This document shows, one piece after another, positions 33,386-43,740 of a DNA stretch of 64,000 bases (position 1 is its first letter; each line of letters starts with the position of its first letter). Position numbers and translations under genes: made by a program. Under the pieces are notes generated by a model, which did no database searches, had not been told where the DNA came from, and worked only from the letters and a program-made list of their open reading frames with translations. The stretch is from Rehmannia glutinosa (lineage: Eukaryota; Streptophyta; Magnoliopsida; Lamiales; Orobanchaceae): assembly GCA_016081115.2 (NCBI GenBank), contig CM071928.1:83648477-83712476 (forward strand). The letters run 5' to 3'.

Positions 33386-33870
33386 AGTTAGTTATCGGTT
33401 AATATATTTGTCCTCAAGTAAGTAGTTGTCTGTTAGGGGGTTGAAAGAACTACATATCCTGGTTTTATTCAGCTGGGTAATGGACTAATGGTGTTGATGT
33501 TATCTGGTAGTTGATAGATAGTGTAGATTCTAAGGGGCAGAGTTTAAAGCTTTTCTGGCTGCTATTGTTTTGTACATGCTGGTGATTGGATGTATGTTTA
33601 GTATGTAGAAAAATTTGGGAGAAAAATTTTTACTTAGGGAGTATCCCCATTGTACTGTTAATTTCATATTCTCTCTCCCTACTTGGATTACATTTCCTTT
33701 GTTCTCCCATCATCCTTCTTATTGGCACTATCTATATTTATAACTTTAAAAATAGTTTAAAAAATATATTTTTAATAAAATTAAAAAAAAAGTTTAAAAA
33801 TAAATGTTTTAAACAAATATTATATGATTGCTTATGTATTTTAAAAAATTATGATTGGGGTCCGTTAGAA
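33386..33870 (+). other. 3' untranslated region of the SUMO protease gene and flank
   Basis: Sequence of gene-like composition continues to about 33600, then becomes AT-rich. No further gene. Confidence 0.4.
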
Positions 33871-33879
33871 TATAAAGTA

Positions 33880-34117
33880 GGGGTAATTACAAAAACACCC
33901 CTGAGGTTTGGGCTAGTTACAAAAAAAAACTAGAGTTCTTTAAAATTACAAAAAAATTTCTGATGTTTGATTCCTTCTTATATTTTTCCTTGTGATTTTC
34001 AAAAAAACAACGGACATTTACAAAAATATTACTAAAGGAGTTTTTTGTAATTTTGAAACATATATAGGTTTTTTTGTAATTAATCCAAACCTCAGGGATG
34101 TTTTTTGTGATTATCCC
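33880..34117. mobile_element. Mutator-type MITE, 238 bp
   Basis: Starts GGGGTAATTACAAAAACACCC and ends in the complement (TTTTTTGTGATTATCCC). A 9-bp duplication TATAAAGTA/TATAAAATA (33871-33879, 34118-34126; one mismatch) flanks it, as expected for MULE transposition. It is almost wholly palindromic and could fold into one long hairpin. Confidence 0.75.
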
Positions 34118-34126
34118 TATAAAATA

Positions 34127-34573
34127 TCAAAACTTGCCTTTAGAAAAAATCGTGTTTTTTGTGCGTGTTTGGGAGCACTTCTACAATAAAAGCCAATTTA
34201 GAAAATTGATGTTTTATTAGGTGTTTTTTAAAAATTCCTTTTACATTATCAATACGTATTTTTGGTGAAACTCATTCAAAAAAAGTGTTTTTGGAGTTGG
34301 ATTAAAAATAGAGTAGATAAAATATCTTCACTGGAGATGTTGCTTGGTCTCATCTATTAGAGGTGATGTCAATGGTTCAAACCTCCTCCGTCATCCCTCT
34401 CCTACAATTTATTTCTCCTACAATTTATTTTGTAATTGTTTGAATTTGTACAAAAAAATGTAGTTATGAAAAAATATATTTTTTTAGTAACCTCCAAAAA
34501 GCCGGCAGGAATAAGTTTTTGAAAAGAAAAATATCTTTTAATAAACTAAAATAATTGTAAATTAAAACATTAT
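34127..34573. other. AT-rich intergenic, nothing recognised
   Basis: No coding frame. A direct repeat of CTCCTACAATTTATTT occurs at about 34410-34440. Confidence 0.35.
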
Positions 34574-34758
34574 TACTCACACTCTTAGAACTTGGGACTT
34601 TAGCCTATAGGTCCTGGGTTCGAGTGTGGGGAAGGCATGAAACTCACTTTCAGGGGTGAGAAGTTCATGAGTGGCGACGCGGATGGAAAGACCAAATGGA
34701 AAAGGTTAAGGAAATAAAGACCCATTTGGAATAGCCCCCGGTCGTTAAAAAAAAAAAA
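34574..34758 (+). mobile_element. tRNA-derived SINE-like element
   Basis: GGTTCGAGT (34617-34625) is a polymerase III B box in the context CCTGGGTTCGAGTGTGGGG; the unit ends in a poly(A) run (34747-34758). The A box upstream is degenerate. The left boundary is approximate and no target duplication was found. Confidence 0.55.
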
Positions 34759-35420
34759 GGTTAACTTATTTTGATACAATTATTTAATTATGCCATATTG
34801 CAATTCATTGAAAAAATTATCTATTAAAATAATCGTTTAGCATATTTGAATTGGATCAATTACCGAGTTTTCCATTGGACAACCCATATATATTATGATA
34901 TCAGATATGTACTAACTACTAACTACAAAGTTTTATAAAAGTTCCTAAACAAGTAAAATTAGTTTACCTTTATTTTAAATGTTGGGAAAGTAGAATGAGA
35001 GTGTTGGTTTTGTGTGTAAAAAAGATTAATGATGTGGTGAAATTTGGAAAAGACAATTTTTTTATAAAAATCTTGTAGTTAGTTAGAGATGGCAACGGGG
35101 CTCGGCAGACGGGTACTTGAAGGCACATGCCGGTCCCATCCATCTTACGGGGCGGGATAATGCGAGACTTGTCACATGTTGCAAACGGGGTGGGCGAGGC
35201 AAGACGGGTCGAACCGTATATATAAATAATTATTATATCATAAAACACATTACAATTCAAATAAAAATGAAATAAAAATGAACAAGAAATAAAAAAATAA
35301 ATTATTATAAACCTGTAATATATTTATAAACCTATTTATAAGTCTTTGTTTTGTTAACGCATATTATTTATAAAAATTGCTATTATCAATGGATATATTG
35401 TAGATATAACATTAAGTATA
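34759..35420. other. AT-rich intergenic with a GGGGC-rich transposon scrap
   Basis: At about 35088-35215 a patch with GGCAACGGGG, ACGGGGCGGG and AACGGGGTGGGCG words stands out in AT-rich DNA; such words are common in subterminal repeats of plant hAT-type MITEs. No ends were found. Confidence 0.35.
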
Positions 35421-35612
35421 AGAATTACATTATTGCAACTCTGAAGTACCAGGTTCGAAACCTGACTAACGCAAAATGACGGGGTTGAGTTTGCCCCACC
35501 TTCCCTAGAGATTAGGATTATCCATGGGAAGGGCGGATGCCCCATTGACCAAAGAAAATGTGGGGTATATGCCCCAGACTGGTGCAGGGATACTCTGAGT
35601 CGACAAAAAAAA
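35421..35612 (+). mobile_element. Second tRNA-derived SINE-like element
   Basis: B box GGTTCGAAA (35452-35460) in the context CCAGGTTCGAAACCTG. The body has CCTTCCCTAGAGATTAGG, GGGTATATGCCCCAG and CTGAGTCGAC, and ends in a short A run (35605-35612). It differs from the unit at 34574 and so is another family. The left edge is approximate. Confidence 0.6.
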
Positions 35613-35941
35613 TAGAAAATCCTTCCAAGTGGCACACCTACTAAAATGCGTGCCTATTTGAGTTTTCACATAAAAATTAATTGGTTTCATTGCGGATCTG
35701 ATTAGCAAATAATTAAATTCATAATAAATTGGTGAATTTATCGAATGAGTATTTTAAAATTCTAATTTGAAATTCGATACATATTCTAAATTAAATTCAA
35801 ATTAAATTTTCATATTTTCAACCGAATTCGAGTCAAACCAAAAATTTAAATTTGTCGATAAATTTGGGCAAGGTTCGGATTCAAAACCCATATTTTTCTA
35901 AGCAAGGATCCATATTTTCAAATGAAATTCCATTTTACAAA

Positions 35942-36228
35942 GGGTTAATTACAAAAAGTACCCTCGAGGTTTGACCTAATTACAAAAAAATCCAGCTATT
36001 TTTTTGAAATTACAAAAAATACCCCTGAGGTTTTATTTTGTCTAACATTTAATCCCTTCATAAGCAAAAAAAAATCAAAATCCCCCTTCATATTTATAAA
36101 ATTATTGCAGTATACCCCTTAATTTTAACACTGAATCAAACCTCAGGGATACTTTTTGTAATTTTGAAAATTAGATGGATTTTTTTGTAATTAGGTCAAA
36201 CCGCAGGGGTACTTTTTGTAATTATCCC
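35942..36228. mobile_element. Mutator-type MITE, 287 bp, with perfect 9-bp target duplication
   Basis: Starts GGGTTAATTACAAAAAGTAC and ends GTACTTTTTGTAATTATCCC, with the perfect 9-bp duplication TTTTACAAA outside (35933-35941, 36229-36237). Related in terminal sequence to the element at 33880-34117. Confidence 0.85.
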
Positions 36229-36337
36229 TTTTACAAATGAATCTTGTGCTTATACAAAAAATATAGACACGCCATATAGATTACAAAATTATATTGTTAC
36301 TTTAGAGACATTAACATAAATTAAAAATATTATTATC

Positions 36338-37116
36338 TTGTTTGAGACCTTGTCACATGCTACGAGAATTGAACAAATTCGAGTCCGACTACAATTTGAA
36401 AGTTCTTTTGTTGTTGATACGAAAGGATCGGAAGAAGTGGTCGTATATGTGTTCTATGGCGAAAATCGAGTTTGTGTTCCATCTTTGGTTATTCACAGAA
36501 TCACGTTGATTTGGAAGTTACTCGAGATGATGGTATTAAATGGAGACTTACGGGGTTTTATGGTTATTCGAAAAGAAACAAACACAAAGATTCTTGGAAC
36601 CTTCTTAGACAACTCCACGGGTAAAGTGATCTTCGATGGTGTTGTATAGGAGATTTCAATGACCTTCTTAATCTGGCGGACAAGAATGGCAGACTTGAAC
36701 ATCCTAATTGGTTGTTTAGAGGGTTTAGGGAGGCCGTAAATGATTGTAATTTAACGGACTTACCTCTCATTAGACGTCAATTTACCTGGGAAGCTAGGAG
36801 AGGTACGAATGATGCTGTAGAGGAGAGACTTGATCGAGCACTAGTATCACCAAGATGGCTTTCACTATTTCCAGAGGTACGACTTCATAATTTATTTGCA
36901 CCTATTTCAGATCATACTCCTCTGTTATTAAGCACGTTGTTGCCTCCTCGAGGAAGAGTATATAAGCCATTTAGATTTGAAAATAAGTGGCTTATGATAC
37001 CTGAGGTTAATGATGTGGTTCGTAGTGGATGGCAAGCTGATTTTAATCTTGGTGTTATGGAGCGGCTTCACAACTGTTCAGTTGAACTTCAGATTTTGGG
37101 GCAGGAAACAGACTAA
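36338..37116 (+). pseudogene. LINE endonuclease domain (broken)
   Basis: Two overlapping frames show the exonuclease-endonuclease-phosphatase fold of plant L1 elements. The first (36338-36649) has RIEQIRVRLQFESSFVVD. The second (to 37116) has FRGFREAVNDCNLTDLP, FTWEARRG, VEERLDRALVSPRW and the SDHTPLLL motif that carries the catalytic SDH. The GDFN motif falls between the frames near 36650. The enzyme would nick target DNA to prime reverse transcription. Confidence 0.75.
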
Positions 37117-37129
37117 TATTTTTAAGAAG

Positions 37130-39215
37130 GAGAAATATATTTGCCTCAAAGAGATCGAGCATTTACGTAAAACTGACCCGGGCTCTGTAATCAGCTACAA
37201 GGAGTACAAAGATAAATATGTGAACATTTTACTCCAAGAGGAACAACACTGGCAACAAAGAGCGAAAGTATTTTGGTTGCGTGAATGTGATTCTAACACT
37301 CATTTTTTCCATTCAGCAGCATCTACTCAAAGGAAGACAAACCGAATCATGAAGCTACAGAATTGCAATGGCATATGGCATGATGACGACAAAGGTTTAG
37401 GAGAAATTCTAATGGATTACTTCCACAATTTATTTTCTGCTACCAATAGCAACAAGGAGGCCGAGTTGAGCTATATTACCCCTAAGGTGAGTACTGAACA
37501 GAACGAGCTTATTCTTGAACCTTTCACCCGTGAGGAGTTTAAAAGGACAGTCTTTGCTATGCACCCGGATAAATCTCCCGGGCCGGATGGTTTCAATCCA
37601 GTCTTCTATCAGAAGTTTTGGCATTTGCTGGGAGATGATGTGTTTCGTGTGGGGACAGAATGACTTACTACACTTAATTTTCCTCCAGGTTTGATGGATA
37701 CTAATATAGTCTTGGTTCCAAAATGCCAACAACTGTTATCAATGAAAGACATGCGCCCAATTTCATTGTGTAATGAGTTATATAAAATTCTTTCGAAGGT
37801 GATAGCAAACAGAATTAAAAAGGTGCTCCTGTCTGTTATATCTGAAGAACAGTCAACTTTTGTGAAAAGGAGGTCAATATTTGACAATGTTCTGGTAGCA
37901 TTTGAGGTTCATCACTATATGAAGAGGAAATCGAAAGGGAAGAAATGAGCAGCTGCGTTAAAAATTGATATTACTAAGGCCTATGACATAATTGACTGGG
38001 TGTATGTAGAGAGTATTCTCTCAAAGATTGGATTTAATAGTCGATGGGTAAATATGATTATGTTGTGTGTGAAATTTGTCTCATATTCAGTAAGGATTAA
38101 TGACACGCTAGTAGGTCCTATAATACCAAGAAGGGGCCTTCGACAAGGGGATCCTCTATCCCCATATCTTTTTATTCTTTGCGCGGCTTACTCCATGTTG
38201 AAATGGGCTGAGTTTGACAGAAGGATTTATGTAATTAAAATTTGTCGTGGTGCACCCTCTATTTCTCATCTTCTTTTTTTGTCGATGACAACTCCCCATT
38301 CTTTTTCAAATAAATAATGAGGAAGCACAGTGCATTAAGAATATTTTATACCAGTATGAGAGCTCTTCGGGACAAGCTATAAATCTCCAAAAAACCTCAG
38401 TATCTTTCAGCTCTAATGTGGACCAGAACATGCAGCAAGAAGTAATCAACATCCTTGGGGTTCAATCGCATCAACAACAGCCAAGAAATATTTAGGTCTT
38501 CCTCGCTTATTGGAAAAAGGAAGAAATAAATAAATTTGGCTACCTTCGGAATAATTTGTGTACTCACCTTCAGAAATGGCGGAATAAACCACTTTCAAAA
38601 GCAGGTAAGAATATTCCCATCAAGTCTGTGGCTCAAGCTCTTCCTTCATATTGTATACGTGTCTTCCTCTTACCTGTTTCTTTGGGTGATGAATTACAAC
38701 GTATGATAAATTCATTTTGGTGGGGTTCGAGGAAAGATGGTAGTCGTGGTATTAATTAGTTGAATTGGGACAAGTTGTGTGTTTCTAAGAGAGCGGGTGG
38801 ATTGGGATTTAGAGAATTCCATTTTTTTAACCTTGCTATGTTGGTTAAGCTTGGTTGGAAAGTTTTCTCCAACCCATATGCTTTAATTAGTAGAATTTAC
38901 AAAGTTAAATATTTTCCGTATGGGGATTTCTTAAACTCGGAACTAGGACCTAATCTTAGTTACACTTGGAGAAGCATCTGGAGCTCGAGACATTTACTAA
39001 GGTTAGGCACAATGTGGAGCATTGGTGATGGAAAATCTATCAGTGTATGGAATGATCCATGGCTTCGTGATTCATCCAATTTTTGGATCAATACAGAAAA
39101 AGTGGGGCGATTAGAGGAGTTGAAGGTTAATGATCTTTTCATCCCTGTCACACTAGAGTGGGATATGAATATTATCGAAGAGTATTTTTCAACCGCGATG
39201 TTGAGCAGATTTTGA
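37130..39215 (+). pseudogene. LINE reverse transcriptase (broken)
   Basis: Successive frames carry the non-LTR reverse transcriptase blocks: MHPDKSPGPDGFNPVFYQKFW (block 1, about 37557-37620), LVPKCQQLLSMKDMRPISLCN (37711-37770), EEQSTFVKRRSIFDNV (about 37845), IDITKAYDIIDW (about 37965, after a TGA at 37946), and RRGLRQGDPLSPYLF (about 38132). The FADD-type active site near 38280 is out of frame. The thumb and connection continue to 39215 (KWRNKPLSKAGK, FWWGSRKDGSRG). Confidence 0.85.
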
Positions 39216-40239
39216 AAATTCCTTTGTGCAACTGTAATGAAGAGGACAGAGTGATCTGACACTTCTCCAAAACAGGGATATATATTGTTAAGACTGGGTA
39301 CAATAGATTGGTGGAGAGCATTGCTGATATTGAGTTTGGACGTGCTGGCTCATGGGAGAAATTGTGGAAGCTTAATATACCTCATAAGGTTAAATTCTTC
39401 CTCTGGAGATTGTGTAGAGATTGCCTACCTACCAGAACAAATCAAAGGAAAAAAACGTGTTGAAACTACTCAATTATGTGTCCTATGCGAGGCTCAGTTA
39501 GAAACTAATTGGCATGTTTTTCTTAACTGCAAATTTGATGAGGAATGTTGGAGAGAATGTAGGCTGTGGGATGTGGTGAGTAGATTAATAAGTGATACAG
39601 GCTCATTTGTGGAGTAGTTCTTTATCAAGCTTGAAGAGTTGCAGCAACAGATTTCCTCCCGCATCTGTCTGGTGCTATGGAATATGTGGAAGCAAAGAAA
39701 TTCAAAGCTTTGGAACAACACTTCTCTACCTGCCAAAATGTGGACTGTGGCATACCCCTCTTGTTTCAACCTGGAAGTGCAACGTAGACGCTGCATTTTT
39801 TAAGGAGGAAAATAAATATGGTCTAGGGATGATACTAAGGGATGATACTGGTAAGTTCTTGGCTTGTTGAACTTATTGTTTTGCTGGTAATATAACAGTT
39901 CTTGAAGGTGAAGGAAGGGGCATATTAGAAAGCTTAAACTGGATTAGGAGCTTGGGTCTCACTAGAGTTGTGTTTGAATTGGATGCTAAAGGTGTAGTCG
40001 ATGCTCTTATGAGATTTGAAGCCAATTGGTCTGAATTTGGGAAGATTATCCGAAGCTGCAAAGTTGTTCTCGATTCCGAGCCTCACTTTAAGGTTCAACA
40101 CGTTCGAAGACAAGCGAACATAGTAGCTCACACTATTGCGAGGGCTTCTAGTTCCTATGCTAGTCCTACTACTTGGGTAGAGCCTCCGACCTTTGTGGTT
40201 GCCCACCTTGATAATATTTGTAATTCTCATGTTGCTTAA
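39216..40239 (+). pseudogene. LINE zinc-binding domain and RNase H (broken)
   Basis: The zf-RVT region is spread over two phases near 39280-39600 (WEKLWKLNIPHKVKFFLWR, then CVLCEAQLETNWHVFLNC). RNase H follows at about 39760-40239: WKCNVDAAFFKEENKYGLGMILRDD, a stop, then ESLNWIRSLGLTRVVFELDAKGVVDAL and QHVRRQANIVAHTIAR. The frame ends with TAA, shortly before the poly(A). RNase H at this place marks a subgroup of plant L1 LINEs. Confidence 0.8.
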
Positions 40240-40269
40240 TAAAGCTTCCTTTCAAAAAAAAAAAAAAAC

Positions 40270-40752
40270 ACACCAGACATTACAAAACCTAAACAACAAT
40301 CATTGAAACTTTTAAATGAGATTAAATGTAAAACTAGCCAATCATTATTGCTATAATAGTCATGATGGCTGATGTTTCATATTTTTTTCTACTACAACAA
40401 TTGTATTATAATAGCAATATGAAACTAAATGTTCTTTATATATCAATCAGTTATATTATTTTTATTTGCATATGTTTTTTATTTATATAATATTTAAAAT
40501 ATATTATTTTGATAATTCAAATCAATGCACTAAATCGAATCGAATTTACTTGAATTAGAATTTTTGAATATAATTTTCGAAAAATCACATAATTCATTAT
40601 TTGATTTGACTTTATATTCAATATTCAAAAATTCTAATTCAAATTCGAATCGAATTGAATTTCAGATTCATTCTAAAAACGAATACCCCTAGAGTATAGT
40701 ATATTTCAAATTTCAAATCACCCCCCCTCCCCGACTAATATAAAATGTCACA
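40270..40752. other. AT-rich intergenic, nothing coding
   Basis: Contains GAATCGAATT-type words (40540-40690) like those near 35760 and near the start of the window, perhaps an old MITE. Confidence 0.35.
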
Positions 40753-40825
40753 ATCATTGTTTGATAAATGGTTTTATCATGATTTTGATGATTTTGTTTT
40801 TATACCAAAACAATGGTTTTAAAAG

Positions 40826-41162
40826 TTGTCCAAATACTCCTAAATGATTTAAAATGGTTTTAATATTTTCCGGAGTATTTCATCAAGTTTTATTAGACAA
40901 ACACATTTAATATTTTTAAGTCAATGGGTTTTTACATTGAAACTATGTTGTCCTAATACTCCCAATTGATCTAAAATGTTTCTACTATTTTTTGGAGTAT
41001 TTATTAGAATTTATATCGGACAACACTTTTTGTGTAAATGTTTTATTTCTTCTAGACTATATTTCTAATGTTGTCCTAAATACTCCCGATCGGTTTAAAA
41101 TATTTTTACGAATTTTTCAGAGTATCTCTTGAGGTTTATTCTCGTCAAAAATCGGACAACAT
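40826..41162 (+). repeat. Three nested inverted-repeat units in U3 (element 2)
   Basis: Three diverged copies of the unit seen in element 1. Each has TTGTCC plus a form of AATACTCC, a spacer of about 30 bases, and a form of GGAGTAT; units 2 and 3 then reach ATCGGACAAC. Unit 1 starts at 40826, with GGAGTATTT at 40872-40880. Confidence 0.7.
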
Positions 41163-41754
41163 TGAATTTAGGCGGTCGATCCGTCGACAAAGAAGCGGCC
41201 GTGCACTGGGAGCAAAACATCGAAACAAAACTTTGTTCCTTCCGCTTTTGGTCGTGCAACCGGTCACCCCTAGCCCGACCGGTCGAGGTGCACTTGACCG
41301 GTCGCCTGTGTTAATTTCTTTGCGACATGTTTCAAACTTCTATTTCGTGTGCGACGGTCGCCCTATGCTTTGACAACAAAATTCTAACCGTTGTGCGGAG
41401 ACAACTTTTCCCTAAATTGTGGGATTGATTTCTATGACTATAATCTTGATTTTAATTGCAATTTTTTTTGTAGAAATCGATTCCAAGAGAGCCTATCAAG
41501 TATCAATCATCTCCTATAAATAGAGGAAGAATTGAAGCAACACAACAAGAGAGAAAACTACAACACAACAAGATACACTCAAGAATACACTTGTTCTTAG
41601 ATTGTCTTATTTCTTTTGTAATTTGCCTAGCTATTCACTTTCACATTCTTGAGGTCTAGGCTTTTCTTGATTACACTTGCACTCCATTGTATTATCAATT
41701 ATCGAGTTGTAATCTTGAATTTGGGCAATCATTCAACACAAGATATCCTTGTGA

Positions 41755-42014
41755 GTGTTCTTGTGGTAAGAACACACTTGGGTGATCTAGGTGTTAGATG
41801 TAAGAAGATTGTGGTAATCTTCTTGTTGAGGTGTTGAAGAGTGTGGTGCTCTTCAAGGGTGAAGATTGTGGTAATCTTCACAAGGTGCCATTTGGAGATT
41901 GTGGTAATATTCAAAGGGAGATTGTGGTAATCTCCAAAGGTGGTGTTGAAGAAGAGTGTGGTGCTCTTCAAGGTGTTGTAAGTTGAATTTGTATTAATTT
42001 TGGTAATTAATAAA
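41755..42014 (+). promoter_or_regulatory. Array of eight GTGGT-loop hairpins ending on the poly(A) signal (5' LTR, element 2)
   Basis: Eight inverted repeats, with spacer GTGGT except the last (TTGGT). 41755-41775: arms GTGTTCTT/AAGAACAC. 41802-41824: AAGAAGATT/AATCTTCTT. 41834-41856: TTGAAGAG/CTCTTCAA plus T-G wobble. 41859-41881: GTGAAGATT/AATCTTCAC. 41891-41915: 10 positions with one mismatch and one wobble. 41917-41935: GGAGATT/AATCTCC. 41951-41969: GAAGAG/CTCTTC plus wobble. 41992-42012: TATTAATT/AATTAATA. AATAAA (42009-42014) overlaps the last stem. Hairpin 1 differs from its element-1 counterpart by an A-T to G-C pair exchange. Confidence 0.85.
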
Positions 42015-42230
42015 ATTCTTTTTCTTTTTGAAATCCATCCCGGATATACTGGGGTGGTAGAGGATTAGGCCCTAGGTGGGTTGAACCTCTTTAAATCGAC
42101 GTGTGTTATTTACATTCCGCACCTTATTATTATCTTTGAGCATTCGGTTTGAAAAAGAGGGCGAAATCGAAAAGATGGAGATAATCTATTCACCCCCCTC
42201 TAGATTATCGTAGCCGCTTGGACTTACAAG

Positions 42231-42242
42231 TGGTATCAGAGC
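42231..42242 (+). promoter_or_regulatory. Primer-binding site, element 2
   Basis: TGGTATCAGAGC, perfect complement of plant initiator methionine tRNA 3' end, two bases after the LTR. Confidence 0.92.
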
Positions 42243-42292
42243 CAAACTCTTTGGCAAGCTCATTTCACATCGCGAGTGAAGAGAAACGATCG

Positions 42293-43327
42293 TCGTCTAC
42301 GAACGAAGCTCATCTATCCGGCACCTCCACCACCAAGCCACCACTATTTAATTCCAAAAATTTTATTTTTTGGAAAGAAAGAATGGAATGCTATTTACAA
42401 GGTTGCGGGTTCGACATTTGGAACACCGTCATTAATGGAGAATCCATTTCGGTGAAAGATACACCACACACCTCAAAAGGCTTCAAAAAGCTCAATGATG
42501 AAGAGAAGAAAATCATCTCCTTAAATGGTAAAGCTCTTAATATTTTACATTGTTCACTTACCACTTTGGAATTTGATCATGTTGTAGGTATTCGATCGGC
42601 ACATGAAGTATGGCAAAAATTAGAAGCCATCTATGAAGTATATGCAAATGAAAGGAGCAACTCAAAACCATCTACTTCACAAACGTATACAACATCAAAT
42701 CCAACAACATGGGATAAGCCTTCTACAACCTCCCATGATGAACAAGTTGAACAATGCCTCATGGGCATCGAAGAAGAAAACGAGGTAAGTTCTAAACCCT
42801 CTACTTCTTATGACAATGAATTGCAAAATGAATATAGTGATTTGCAAAATGATTATGATGAGCTACAAGATGAATTCCAAAACTTACTTGTTAAATACAA
42901 AAATTTGAAAAATGAATTCATTATTTTGAAAAATGATAAGGATAGTTTATTTACTTCCTATGAATCACTATCATGTGCTCACACAACCACTCTTGATAAG
43001 GTTAGAAACCTTGAGAAAGATAATAGTACTCTTGTTGAGGATATAATTTGCTTGAAAAATGATTTATCTAAATCCAACTTGAGTACTTATAAGATGACCG
43101 ATATTGTTGATTGTTGTGATAAATCGAAACTAGAACTTGATCATAAGCCTAAAGGTGTCAATCACATGAAAAAGAATCAAGTCTCTAAGCACATTGGTCA
43201 TTATGCTCCTAGAATTATTACATGCTTTTATTGTGGTAAAAAGGGTCATACGGTAAATACTTGTCGGGCTAGAAATAGCTCTAATTATTGTTGGAGACCT
43301 AAAAGTCTCAAGACTAATCCTAAATGA
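42293..43327 (+). pseudogene. gag with internal deletion (element 2)
   Basis: Open frame to the TGA at 43325 in phase with the expected gag start, but the start ATG of element 1 is replaced here by TCG/TCT codons; the next Met is in FWKERMECYLQGCG. The N-terminal UBN2 core is present to AHEVWQKLEAIYE, then joins directly to the linker and coiled coil (NEYSDLQNDYDELQDEFQNL, KNEFIILKNDKDSLF). About 110 residues of the core and zinc knuckle 1 are missing compared with element 1. Knuckle 2 (CFYCGKKGHTVNTC) is intact. Without the deleted part the protein may not form particles. Confidence 0.82.
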
Positions 43328-43740
43328 CCCAAGCACTTGAGGGTACCACAAAATAATGTTGTATTAGGTACCCGGCGGAATAATAATCGAAGAAAATTAT
43401 TACCGCCAAGAAAACATCAAATGACCGTTTCATTTGATCAAAGAAGGAGAAACTATTCTCAACAAAGCCAATTTCCAAGAAGAGGGTACAATCAAAAATG
43501 AGAAGAACACAATCCTTGGAAATGGCAAAGACATCATCAACAAGATGATTTTCAAAGAAGAAGAGACTTTCAATAATGGGAAGGCAACAAACCTTGGAAA
43601 TGGAGTAATCAAAGAAGTCATCATCAACAAAGTGACTTCTCAAAGGGAAGATATCATCAACAATGGGAACGACACAACCCATGGAAATGGCGTAATTGGT
43701 AACCCGTATCTCCCTATTTAAATATGCATTTTATTTTGTT
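43328..43740 (+). repeat. Degenerate repeated tract after gag (element 2)
   Basis: Corresponds to the NHWQW-type tail of gag in element 1 but is expanded: the words AACCTTGGAAATGG / AATCCTTGGAAATGG / AACCCATGGAAATGG and ATCATCAACAA recur three times between 43490 and 43700, with a period of about 80-90 bases. The protease active site that should follow is missing. Confidence 0.55.

Larger units (their letters stand above)
36338..40268 (+). mobile_element. L1-type LINE remnant with RNase H tail and poly(A)
   Basis: Non-LTR retrotransposon, 5'-truncated, in the plant L1 order: apurinic-type endonuclease, reverse transcriptase, zinc-binding domain, RNase H, then a poly(A) tail at 40254-40268. 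The frame changes many times, so it is dead. No ORF1 is visible and no target duplication was found with confidence. Confidence 0.88.
40758..42228 (+). repeat. 5' LTR of element 2 (1471 bp)
   Basis: Begins TGTTTGATAAATGG, ends GGACTTACA. Three U3 inverted-repeat units (about 40826-41162), palindrome CGACCGGTCG at 41276-41285 with a near copy at 41295-41304, TATA box 41515-41522, hairpin array 41755-42012, AATAAA 42009-42014. Confidence 0.95.

Noticed and set aside
34610..34630. A genuine tRNA gene at the GGTTCGAGT box (also 35452)
   Set aside because: No cloverleaf or acceptor stem; followed by SINE-type body and A-rich tail.
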